Positions 1 to 7,692 of a stretch of DNA of 64,000 nt are shown piece by piece (positions within the stretch are counted from its first letter, which is position 1; the number at the start of each line of letters is the position of its first letter). The stretch is from Marinomonas gallaica. GTDB taxonomy: Bacteria; Pseudomonadota; Gammaproteobacteria; Pseudomonadales; Marinomonadaceae. Made by a program: the position numbers and the translations under genes. The notes under the pieces are model-generated. The model was not told the origin of the DNA. It saw nothing but the letters and a program-made list of their open reading frames with translations, and made no database searches. The stretch spans positions 248,001 to 312,000 of the forward strand of contig NZ_LTAX01000002.1 of the NCBI RefSeq assembly GCF_001639745.1, written 5' to 3'.

Positions 1-376
1 AGAACGTCCACGCCAACCCATCGCGCAAGCGAAGATACGCGCGACCTCTAGCAACCGCGGTATCAAACGTAATCCAAGCATCAATAACACCGTCAGTGTC
101 TGTAGCATCCTCCTCTAACTGCCAGTTTGTTGGTTGAACATGACTAACCGTTTCACTCACCATATCGCGAATCGCGTCACGTCCTTCCAGCGTTTTGATG
201 TTCCATGTAAATGCGACTAAGTCTCGCCAGTATCCGTCTTTTTCAAACAACGATGCGACGTCGTCGGAGGCATTTGAATGAAAAGCATTGGATAGTTTTT
301 CCAGCCAATTCAGGACGGCACTGTTAGGTTGATGGGCTGCGCTTAGCATTGATTGCTTAGATGCGGATTGGGTCAT
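1..376 (-). CDS. Flavin-containing monooxygenase, N-terminal part (cut by window edge)
   Basis: About 125 residues read from an ATG at 376 and run off the left edge of the window. The start has GGAG seven bases upstream. The visible part looks like the NTF2/SnoaL-like domain found at the N-terminus of some CzcO-type FAD/NADPH monooxygenases. It contains the stretch LFEKDGYWRDLVAFTWNIKT, which I associate with that family. The FAD and NADPH Rossmann motifs would lie beyond the window, so the catalytic half is not seen. The gene is divergent from a sigma-54 activator and has a sigma-54 promoter at 486-501, so it is probably switched on by that activator in response to a small substrate. The substrate is unknown. 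A free-standing NTF2-like protein is the alternative. Confidence 0.7.
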   Translation of the reverse strand, partial: MTQSASKQSMLSAAHQPNSAVLNWLEKLSNAFHSNASDDVASLFEKDGYWRDLVAFTWNIKTLEGRDAIRDMVSETVSHVQPTNWQLEEDATDTDGVIDAWITFDTAVARGRAYLRLRDGLAWTF

Positions 377-485
377 AAGTATCTCCATTGCAGATTGTTG
401 TTTTTGTTACTGCGTTTGTCTCGATAGGACAGCCAACAAGAAATCAGTTAAATCGTCATTCGGATTATGTCGGTGCGTAAGACTC

Positions 486-501
486 AGCAGCTTACGTGCC
501 A
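486..501 (-). promoter_or_regulatory. Sigma-54 (-24/-12) promoter for the flavin monooxygenase
   Basis: The minus strand reads TGGCACGTAAGCTGCT, with GG and GC separated by exactly ten bases, close to the RpoN consensus TGGCACG-N4-TTGC. It points toward the monooxygenase start at 376, leaving a leader of roughly 95-100 bases. The divergent gene encodes a sigma-54-dependent activator, which supports the call. Confidence 0.8.
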
Positions 502-616
502 ACAGTCTTCCTGAATGGAAGATGCACTTTTAAGTTATTGCTTTTTATAGGTTTATCATGGCATTCATATTTTTCATTAGGTGACCCTCATAACCTTTCG
601 AGCGTCCTGAGAGTTG

Positions 617-664
617 CACCTGTCACTCTTTTTATTACAGGTGTAACGCTTATTGTTACAGGTG
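617..664. promoter_or_regulatory. Cluster of inverted repeats, probable activator binding sites
   Basis: CACCTGT (617-623) is mirrored by ACAGGTG at 637-643 and again at 658-664. TGTAAC (642-647) is mirrored by GTTACA (655-660). The block lies about 115-180 bp upstream of the sigma-54 promoter at 486-501, the usual distance for an enhancer. It is also about 120 bp ahead of the activator's own start, so it could serve both activation and autoregulation. That the AcoR-type protein binds here is inference. Confidence 0.55.
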
Positions 665-785
665 AAATTTTAACTATTTGATCACCAAAACAGTGGTTGT
701 AAAGAAGTCTAGAAAGGTTCTTTTTTCGGGGGTAGACTGAAGGCAGTCAAAAATAAATATAAATAGACCAAAACAAGGTGTGAGC

Positions 786-2759
786 ATGAGCAATATGAGT
801 CAGCAGCGCCGTCATATAGAAACAATATTGAGCTATGGCGGCCATCAAGCGATTGGTAATAGCACTCCTCCAGAGTTAATAGGCCGCTCTTGGCAGCGCT
901 GTATCAACGAATACGGTTTAGACCCTAGCCGACCCAGACCGGCTCGTATTGTGACTCAGCAAACCTTACTGGAACATCAAGACTCTGTAGATGAATTGTT
1001 GAACGTCGCGCGTGCGGGTGTAGAGCAGCTGTTCACGCAAGTGGCGAGTTTAGGCTATGTTTTATTACTCAGTGACTATCGAGGCATCACAGTTCAATTT
1101 CTGGGTAACACCAAAGACGATGAACGGTTGCATAAGGCGGGGCTGTATTTAGGTGCGGATTGGAGTGAGCAATACGCAGGGACTTGTGCCGTAGGCACCT
1201 GCATCCAAGAGCAACAGGCGCTAACCTGCCATCGTACTAATCATTTTGACAGCTCTCATATTAACTTAACCTGTACGGCCGCACCGATTAAAGATCCATT
1301 TGGTCAATTGCTGGCCGTGCTAGACATATCAGCTTTAGACTCTCCTCGCACATCTGACAGTCAAAACTTTGCACTGCATTTAACCCAACTCTACGCACGC
1401 TTAATCGAAGATGCCTACTTTTTGCGCCGCTATCGGCACAGTTTGATATTCAAATGTGATCAATCACGGGAACTCGTTCAAGTGAATGGGCAGCTGCTAT
1501 TCGCATTAGACGAACAGGGCCAAGTGTTGGCGGCAAATACCGCTGGGCGTGACCTGTTGTCTCAATGCCAAGTCACTGATCAAGCGACTATTTCCCTACC
1601 CAATTTATTGGAGTGTCAGTGGCGGGATATTTTATCAATAACTTACGAGAGCAAAGACGGTATTCGAGCCTTTCGTTTAGTCGGAACGCAGCAAACCCTA
1701 TTTGGCATGTTGATTGAGCCAACCCTGAATGTCTCTTATCAAAGACATCTTTCTAATGTACTTGCTAATCAAGAAGAACCTGTCTCCGAGCTTGATTGTT
1801 TGTGTGCTGATGACCCAGCCATGCGAAAAACCATTAGCTTGGCAAAACGCTTGCGTCATCGTGATATGAACTTGCTGATTCTGGGGGATACAGGAACGGG
1901 GAAAGAAGTGTTGGCTCAAGCGATTCATACCAGCAGCCAACGATCCGAGGAACCATTTGTCGCAGTCAATTGTGCCGCCATACCAGAGTCATTGATTGAA
2001 AGTGAGCTGTTTGGCTATGCGCCAGGCACATTTACCGGTGGACGAGCAAAAGGCGCAAAGGGCTTAATTCAACAAGCACACGGTGGCACATTATTTCTAG
2101 ATGAAATTGGTGATATGCCACTGCATTTGCAGACGCGTTTATTGCGAGTGTTAGCCGAAGGCCAGGTTCTACCGTTGGGAGCAGTACAACCCGTCAATAT
2201 TGATATCCGTGTGCTAGCCGCTACCCATTGTGATCTGTCACAGCGCATAGCCGATGGGCATTTTCGCGAAGACTTGTTCTACCGTTTAAATGGCGCCACT
2301 TTAAAATTGCCGACACTTAATGCACGTGCTGATAAGCAGTATTTGATTCAGATACTCTTAAAAAAGATCAACCCAAGCGTGAGGTTGCGGGCCGATGCGA
2401 TGAGTGCATTGCTGGCTTATAGCTGGCCTGGGAACATTCGCCAGCTTAAGAATACCTTGACGTTTGCTGAAGCTATTTGCACGTCTGATGAGATTACAGT
2501 GCAGCATTTACCGGAAGAGTTTATGAACCACCGTCCTCACACAGAGGTCTCTCATCTCTCGCTTCGAACAACGCCATCGGTCATCAGTACTGCGATGCAG
2601 GACAGACCTTCTGACTCATCCGAATGCGCGTCTCTATTAGAGTTACTACAACAGCAGCGTTGGAATGTTTCCGCTGTGGCGAGAGTATTAGGCATCTCTC
2701 GTCCTACTGTGTATCGACGTATGGCAAAGCAGCATATTGTGCAGCCAAAGAATTGGTAA
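786..2759 (+). CDS. AcoR-type sigma-54-dependent transcriptional activator
   Basis: A protein of about 657 residues. An N-terminal sensory region with a GAF domain (about 60-215) is followed by a PAS-like stretch, an AAA+ sigma-54 interaction domain (about 340-560) and a Fis-type helix-turn-helix at the end (about 620-655). Walker A reads GDTGTGKE near residue 366 and Walker B LFLDEIGDM near 437. The GAFTGA loop that touches sigma-54 reads GTFTGG, a variant I associate with AcoR-like activators. There is no receiver domain, so it senses a ligand directly. The ATG at 786 fits the upstream AAGG better than the GTG at 780. It is divergent from the flavin monooxygenase, whose sigma-54 promoter it probably activates. 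Confidence 0.88.
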   Translation: MSNMSQQRRHIETILSYGGHQAIGNSTPPELIGRSWQRCINEYGLDPSRPRPARIVTQQTLLEHQDSVDELLNVARAGVEQLFTQVASLGYVLLLSDYRGITVQFLGNTKDDERLHKAGLYLGADWSEQYAGTCAVGTCIQEQQALTCHRTNHFDSSHINLTCTAAPIKDPFGQLLAVLDISALDSPRTSDSQNFALHLTQLYARLIEDAYFLRRYRHSLIFKCDQSRELVQVNGQLLFALDEQGQVLAANTAGRDLLSQCQVTDQATISLPNLLECQWRDILSITYESKDGIRAFRLVGTQQTLFGMLIEPTLNVSYQRHLSNVLANQEEPVSELDCLCADDPAMRKTISLAKRLRHRDMNLLILGDTGTGKEVLAQAIHTSSQRSEEPFVAVNCAAIPESLIESELFGYAPGTFTGGRAKGAKGLIQQAHGGTLFLDEIGDMPLHLQTRLLRVLAEGQVLPLGAVQPVNIDIRVLAATHCDLSQRIADGHFREDLFYRLNGATLKLPTLNARADKQYLIQILLKKINPSVRLRADAMSALLAYSWPGNIRQLKNTLTFAEAICTSDEITVQHLPEEFMNHRPHTEVSHLSLRTTPSVISTAMQDRPSDSSECASLLELLQQQRWNVSAVARVLGISRPTVYRRMAKQHIVQPKNW

Positions 2760-2803
2760 TGGGAGCTAACACAAGGTGTGAGAAAAAAGAGGCTTCTCCT
2801 CGT

Positions 2804-3220
2804 TTAAAACTCTTGGTTCACTTTATTCAGTAACGCCATCAACGTATGACGTTCGTCTTCACTAAAGTCTTTGCTTAGATCTTCGGTTAAAGAAAGGTGT
2901 AATGCATTGTGATGCTCATGAATCGCTTGCCCTGCTTCCGTTAAAGCAACCGTAATCGAACGGCGATCGTCTTCGCTGTGTTGGCGCTTTACCAAGTCGA
3001 GTTTTACTAATTTTTCCACTTGGACCGTTAACGTGCCCGTGGTGATGCCCAGCTGATTAGCCAACGACTTCATGTTCATCGCGCCATAATTCCCCAGCAC
3101 TTCCAGCGTATGAATCTGTGCCAAGGAGTACTCTGACTCTCGCACGACGGACGACTCCCACGACGCCATTTTGTCGTAAAACTCTGTCAGTGCTTTGTTT
3201 AATGAGACGATTGTAGACAT
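2804..3220 (-). CDS. MarR-family transcriptional regulator
   Basis: 138 residues, the usual MarR length, with the winged-helix core at about 35-105. The recognition region contains MKSLANQLGITTGTLTVQVEKL and the wing carries the typical D-D-R-R-S (SEDDRRSITVALTEAG). It lies 9 bp downstream of the cation efflux gene in the same direction, so both are probably one transcript, and it likely represses that operon through the two palindromes at 4169-4215. The effector may be a metal ion, as for MarR relatives such as AdcR and ZitR, but no metal site can be assigned from sequence alone. Confidence 0.85.
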   Translation of the reverse strand: MSTIVSLNKALTEFYDKMASWESSVVRESEYSLAQIHTLEVLGNYGAMNMKSLANQLGITTGTLTVQVEKLVKLDLVKRQHSEDDRRSITVALTEAGQAIHEHHNALHLSLTEDLSKDFSEDERHTLMALLNKVNQEF

Positions 3221-3229
3221 ATGTCGTTC

Positions 3230-4159
3230 CTATGCGGGGTTCACTTCAACAACAAGGTGATCGATTTTATCAAAGTCTACCAAGAGTTGCTTGAAGAAAG
3301 CAGGTTCACGCATCTGTTCATCTTTTAATGTCAAGGTTGCACAAAAGTGGTCCGCACTGACTTTCCAAATGTGGATGTCCTGCAGCGATACACCGGCATT
3401 GTCGAGTTTCATGACAATTTGTTGTTGATACGTTTGCTCAATAGCCTTATCCAACAAAATGGGCGACGTTTGTTTCATTAACCCCCACGCCCACTTGGCA
3501 ATGATGACACTCCCGACAACGCCCATAATAGGGTCTAACCATGTCCATCCGACAAACTTACCAACGAGCAAGGCAACAATCGCCAACACTGACGTCAGGG
3601 CGTCCGTCAGCACATGTATGTAAGCGGCTTTTAAGTTGTGGTCATCGTGATGGTGGTGCTCGTTATGCTCGTGAGGGTGATCATGACTGTGTTCATGCGC
3701 CCCCGAATGATCATGATTGTGGCCCAACAACAGCATGCTCAGCAGGTTAACGATTAAGCCAATCACTGCTACAGCAATCGCCGCATTAAACTCAATCTCA
3801 ACTGGGCTGACTAGCCGGTGTATCGACTCAAACAGCATGCCCAATGCCACCATGCCTAATAGCATGGCACTGGTATACCCCCCTAATACTCCGACTTTGC
3901 CCGTTCCGTAAGAAAACTGACCACTGCGGCTATGCTTACGTGCGTATCGATACACAAACAAAGTAATACAAAACGCCGCGGCATGCGTTCCCATGTGCCA
4001 GCCGTCTGCCAACAGTGCCATGGAACCAAATATCGTCCCCGCGCCAATTTCTAGCACCATGGTGACAAACGTTAAAGCTAGAACATAACGCGTACGTTTT
4101 TCGTTTTCTGAGTCGAAGTAAGAAAATTGATTAACTTTGGTGCAGTTAGGGATTGTCAT
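3230..4159 (-). CDS. Cation diffusion facilitator (DmeF/CzcD-like metal efflux pump)
   Basis: 309 residues from the ATG at 4159. A longer reading to 4225 adds an unlikely AT-rich leader that would cover the operators. The first membrane segments carry the CDF metal-site pattern ADGWHMGTH, where many family members have HSxxD or HxxxD. Residues about 145-174 form a loop with roughly a dozen histidines and several aspartates between membrane segments 4 and 5, followed by HVLTDALTSVLAI with the second intramembrane H-x3-D site. The C-terminal about 80 residues match the cytosolic dimer domain. Members export Zn, Co, Ni or Cd in exchange for protons. The long His loop and the HMGTH form resemble DmeF (Co/Ni), but the metal is not settled. 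A MarR gene follows. Confidence 0.88.
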   Translation of the reverse strand: MTIPNCTKVNQFSYFDSENEKRTRYVLALTFVTMVLEIGAGTIFGSMALLADGWHMGTHAAAFCITLFVYRYARKHSRSGQFSYGTGKVGVLGGYTSAMLLGMVALGMLFESIHRLVSPVEIEFNAAIAVAVIGLIVNLLSMLLLGHNHDHSGAHEHSHDHPHEHNEHHHHDDHNLKAAYIHVLTDALTSVLAIVALLVGKFVGWTWLDPIMGVVGSVIIAKWAWGLMKQTSPILLDKAIEQTYQQQIVMKLDNAGVSLQDIHIWKVSADHFCATLTLKDEQMREPAFFKQLLVDFDKIDHLVVEVNPA

Positions 4160-4168
4160 AATAAATAC

Positions 4169-4215
4169 TTTGATTATCAAATATAAGTAAATAATAGATA
4201 ACTTGATTGTCAAAG
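4169..4215. promoter_or_regulatory. Two operator-like palindromes upstream of the efflux gene
   Basis: TTTGATTATCAAA (4169-4181) and CTTGATTGTCAAAG (4202-4215) share the core TTGATT-x-TCAA. Their centres are 33 bp apart, about three helical turns, so a regulator could bind both on one DNA face. They sit just ahead of the efflux pump start at 4159. The TTGA-N3-TCAA form suits a MarR dimer, and the MarR gene of the same operon is the natural candidate. Confidence 0.6.
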
Positions 4216-4361
4216 TAAATGTCACCCACTAAAAATACAGATAACTCACTGGATTTGGATGAGGAGCACTCAAAGATACTTATACCCCTCAAGATAAACG
4301 AATCGATCCGGATCATGACTCGTGCCAAAGTTGCCAGTAAGAATCATTAATGGGGTACGTT

Positions 4362-5798
4362 ATGTCGAACACTTCCAACCAGCCATCAGGCGTTGCCAAT
4401 CAGGTTCCACCTAGGTCCAAAAATGCTTTTTGGCCTGTGCTTAACATTGCCTTAGGGGCGGCTTTTTGCGCAGTATTCGGGATGTGGTTTTTACCTGTTG
4501 AGCAAGCCGCGATGCTAGGCATTTTAATATTTTCTGCGGCGTTGTGGGCCACCTCCTATGTGCCTGAGTTTTGGCCGGCTATTGCCCTCTTTGCATTTAT
4601 TACGGTGACGCAAATAGCGCCTGGCAACATTGTTTTGTCAGGCTTTGAGTCATCGACATTTTGGCTGTTGTTTAGCGGTATGGTATTTGGCGCAGCCATT
4701 AAGTTTACTGGGCTGAACCAAAAAGCGGCAGGTTTACTGATTCAAATACTCGGAGCAAGCTATCGCAGCGTCATCACTCGAACGGCCTTTTTCGGTGTTC
4801 TACTTGGATTTTTGATTCCCTCAGGCATTGGTCGCGTTGTGCTATTGATACCTATTGTGGTCGCTATTGCCGACCAATTAGGCTACGAAGAAGAATCAAA
4901 AGGTCGCTATGGCATGCTACTCACGGCGTCATTCGGAACATTTCTACCTTCATTCGCCATCTTGCCAGCTAACGCCCCCAACATGCTGCTTTCAGGAATC
5001 AGTGAAGCTCTATACGATAATCCACTTTCATACTGGGATTATCTGTTACTGCACTTTCCAGTCTTAGGGTTAACTAAAACCATTGTCCTCATTGCAGTGG
5101 TGTTATGGCTATTTCCTGAACGAGACCCTAGCCATCAAGTGAAACCAGTAAATGCTCACCCACAAAACAGTTGTTTTTCCCGTAAAGAAAAACAACTGCT
5201 ACTCATTTTAGTACTCTGTTTTGTCGCATGGTTAACGGATAGCCTGCATCATGTTTCGCCAGGATGGATAGGCTTAATCGCTTGCGCAGTGTGTCTCTGG
5301 CCCAACTCGGGTCTAACCAGTGAACACTGTTTGAGTAAAGATATTAACTATGGTCCGCTGTTTTTTGCAGCGGGAATCATCGGCCTCGGTGCAACGATTG
5401 CTTATACTGGATTGGGTGAATCAATGGTCAATGCGCTGACTCAGATTGCTCCTTTTGTAGAGGGCGAACACACTCTTAATTTGGCCTTGATAACAGGTAT
5501 TTCCATCTTGGTCGGTTTGGTCGCTAACTTAGCGGGTATTCCAGCCATTATTACCCCTTTAGCGGCTGATCTTGCAGACATTACAGGACTGTCTAGCCAT
5601 GCAATTGTGATGTCGGAGGTGATGGCATTTTCCAGTGTCTTTTTACCCTATCAAGCGCCACCACTTATTACCGCTATAGCACTGGGCAAGCTACCGCTCG
5701 CCGCCGTCAGTAAAGTATGCATAATCCTCTTTGTTATTACTGTTTTAGGGTTATTACCGTTGAACTTTCTCTGGTGGCAAATCAATGGCATGCTATAA
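4362..5798 (+). CDS. SLC13/DASS-family anion:sodium symporter (copy 1)
   Basis: 478 residues with about 12 hydrophobic segments. The ATG at 4362 has GGGG six bases upstream and is preferred to the ATG at 4350. Family signs include the re-entrant-loop region around FLPSFAILPANAPNMLLSG and the later block AGIPAIITPLAADLADITG, where DASS carriers place their SNT-like substrate and sodium motifs. These carriers bring in dicarboxylates, sulfate or related anions with sodium, but the substrate cannot be read from sequence. A close copy lies at 17636-19042, with long identical blocks such as SGIGRVVLLIPIVVAIADQL. A LysR gene starts 27 bp downstream and may regulate it. Confidence 0.82.
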   Translation: MSNTSNQPSGVANQVPPRSKNAFWPVLNIALGAAFCAVFGMWFLPVEQAAMLGILIFSAALWATSYVPEFWPAIALFAFITVTQIAPGNIVLSGFESSTFWLLFSGMVFGAAIKFTGLNQKAAGLLIQILGASYRSVITRTAFFGVLLGFLIPSGIGRVVLLIPIVVAIADQLGYEEESKGRYGMLLTASFGTFLPSFAILPANAPNMLLSGISEALYDNPLSYWDYLLLHFPVLGLTKTIVLIAVVLWLFPERDPSHQVKPVNAHPQNSCFSRKEKQLLLILVLCFVAWLTDSLHHVSPGWIGLIACAVCLWPNSGLTSEHCLSKDINYGPLFFAAGIIGLGATIAYTGLGESMVNALTQIAPFVEGEHTLNLALITGISILVGLVANLAGIPAIITPLAADLADITGLSSHAIVMSEVMAFSSVFLPYQAPPLITAIALGKLPLAAVSKVCIILFVITVLGLLPLNFLWWQINGML

Positions 5799-5825
5799 AT
5801 ACTGGCTATCTCTCTAGGAAAGCAT

Positions 5826-6692
5826 ATGGATATTCATCAACTTAAAAGTTTTGCCTCCGTAGCCAATGAAGGCAGCATTCGACGTGCTTCCGAGCTGCTT
5901 TTTCTAAGCCAACCCGCGGTCAGCGCACATATTAAAGCGATGGAAGAGATATTAGGCGTTTCTCTGTTTGAAAGAACGCCAAGCGGAATGACGCTTACGG
6001 AAGACGGGACGCGTTTGTTGCCTAAAGCGCAACATACCCTTCAGGCACACCAGCGTTTTTTAGACGAAGCTAAGCAAATCAAACACAGCCTCAGCGGAAA
6101 ACTCATCATTGGTGTGGCGGCCAATACCAGCTCTCAAGCCTTAGGTGCTCTGGTCAGTCGCTTAACCGAACGCTACCCCGATATTCAGATGGATATCCTG
6201 CATGCGCCGTCACTAGATATTCAAGCTGGGCTTATTAACGGTCGCTTTGATGTGACGTTTTACAATGAAGGCGACATCCCCCGTCCAGAGCAAAACGTTA
6301 TTCAAGTGACTCAATTCGGCGTAGACCTAGTCGCACCAGCAGGACTGCTTGACCGTTCCAAACAACAAGATTGGTGTTACTTGGCACAACAAACATGGGT
6401 GATACCAAGCCCTTCGACTTGCTGCGGTAAACTGGCGGAAGCTCTGTTTCAACAACGAGGCAGCACGCCTAAGCAGCTGATACGCGTGGACGATGAAAAA
6501 GTGCTTCGGACGCTGATATCGGGTGGTGTAGGTGTTGGCTTGTTACATCAGGATGTTGTACAAGAAGCTCGCCTAGAGGAAGAGGTCGAGCTGATTATGA
6601 CCGTCAAATCAGCTGTTCCTGTCTATTTTACCTACTTAAAAAATCGCGCATTGGAACCCATTATTCAAGCCGCCTGCTCAAGCATTCAGTAA
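5826..6692 (+). CDS. LysR-family transcriptional regulator
   Basis: 288 residues, typical LysR length. The N-terminal helix-turn-helix (about 3-60) reads LKSFASVANEGSIRRASELL then SQPAVSAHIKAMEE. The rest is the periplasmic-binding-protein-like effector domain. It follows the DASS transporter in the same direction by 27 bp and probably responds to that carrier's substrate or a product of it. The last 15 bases overlap the convergent YdjM-like gene. Target genes are inferred only from position. Confidence 0.88.
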   Translation: MDIHQLKSFASVANEGSIRRASELLFLSQPAVSAHIKAMEEILGVSLFERTPSGMTLTEDGTRLLPKAQHTLQAHQRFLDEAKQIKHSLSGKLIIGVAANTSSQALGALVSRLTERYPDIQMDILHAPSLDIQAGLINGRFDVTFYNEGDIPRPEQNVIQVTQFGVDLVAPAGLLDRSKQQDWCYLAQQTWVIPSPSTCCGKLAEALFQQRGSTPKQLIRVDDEKVLRTLISGGVGVGLLHQDVVQEARLEEEVELIMTVKSAVPVYFTYLKNRALEPIIQAACSSIQ

Positions 6693-7427
6693 TCTAGCGC
6701 TCGTTTTCTGAATAAACTCTTGCAGCCCATTCATCCCTTGAGCTAACCATTCTACTAAGTGTACTGGTTCGGGTATCCAACTGAGGGCTAGCTGCCAATC
6801 ACTGGTATCGGGGCTAAGCCAATAGCCTACAACACACCCTAAAACCAAGGCCAGTGTTGCCAGTGGCTCGCTCCAATCGGTCAACTTTAGCGCTGTGCCA
6901 AATGAGCGTTTGATGCGCATACCTGACAGTTCAATACTGTACATTTCATCCAGTATTAAATGGATGGTCGCGCCTAAAAAAACGAAGGCTCCAATGCCCC
7001 ACGCCGTCTTCGCATCTAACTCAAACAAGTGATAGACGATGGGCACGATCACCGCAACGAAAAAGAGATTCGCTAAGACACTGTGTAACGCCCCTCGATG
7101 AACCGTAAGCTTCTCAAATAGCCAACGTACTGGAAAGCGCACCACAAGATAACCCACTGTTGCCACACCAAGCACTTGCCAAGGCAGCAGTTGATCCATC
7201 GTTGAAGCAATCATTAGACCTGCTATTAATGCGCCAAATAATCTAAACACTATCCGGATGGCAATAGATTCATCAGCATCAATATCAGGTAATAAACCGC
7301 CGAGCGTACCAGCCAAGGCATAAAAAATCGCTTCATTGGTTGTCGCAAACCCCATTATAAAAGCACTCGCAGCTAACGGTGCACTGAGCGCAGCAGCCAC
7401 AGTCACGTGGGTTTTAAAATCGGCCAT
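6678..7427 (-). CDS. YdjM-family membrane-bound metal-dependent hydrolase-like protein
   Basis: 249 residues, mostly membrane segments. It has the family's metal-type motifs: an N-terminal FKTHVTVAAAL, GGLLPDIDADES near residue 45, VHRGALHSVLAN near residue 110 and HLILDEMYSIE near residue 155. This is the pattern of the YdjM (DUF457) family, described as LexA-regulated inner-membrane putative hydrolases. The biochemical activity of the family is not known. I found no LexA box upstream. It is convergent with the LysR gene and shares 15 bp with it. Confidence 0.8.
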   Translation of the reverse strand: MADFKTHVTVAAALSAPLAASAFIMGFATTNEAIFYALAGTLGGLLPDIDADESIAIRIVFRLFGALIAGLMIASTMDQLLPWQVLGVATVGYLVVRFPVRWLFEKLTVHRGALHSVLANLFFVAVIVPIVYHLFELDAKTAWGIGAFVFLGATIHLILDEMYSIELSGMRIKRSFGTALKLTDWSEPLATLALVLGCVVGYWLSPDTSDWQLALSWIPEPVHLVEWLAQGMNGLQEFIQKTSARLLNA

Positions 7428-7611
7428 TGGTCGATGTCCTTATTGCGTTTCTATCAGGTGATACACAGGCTTTAGAGAGGCTAACCCGTTAGTGGGCGCA
7501 TACTACAGGAATCATTCTGTGACGTCTTGAATTGCTATGCATGTCTCACGTCATCTTACAAACAGCTGGCAAATCACAGAAGAAAAACAGACAAAGAAGT
7601 CGATCTAAGAA

Positions 7612-7635
7612 ACCTATTATTAAGCAATAATAGGT
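7612..7635. repeat. Perfect 10-bp inverted repeat between ydjM-like and GGDEF genes
   Basis: ACCTATTATT and AATAATAGGT are separated by AAGC. It lies 58 bp past the stop of the GGDEF gene and about 185 bp ahead of the YdjM-like start. There is no T-run on either side, so a simple intrinsic terminator is doubtful. An operator or an RNA-stabilising hairpin is possible. Confidence 0.5.
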
Positions 7636-7692
7636 CGAGGTGTTCGTTAAGTGACTAATAAAAAATGAACTCAAGTGGCACTAAAGCGGCGG

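Noticed and set aside
2026..2043. GTFTGG in place of GAFTGA in the AcoR-type activator as a novelty
   Set aside because: From family knowledge this variant recurs among AcoR-like activators, so it is not unusual by itself.
2765..2803. Possible terminator after the AcoR-type activator
   Set aside because: GAGG-cttct-CCTC is only a four-pair stem with an interrupted T-run, too weak to report.
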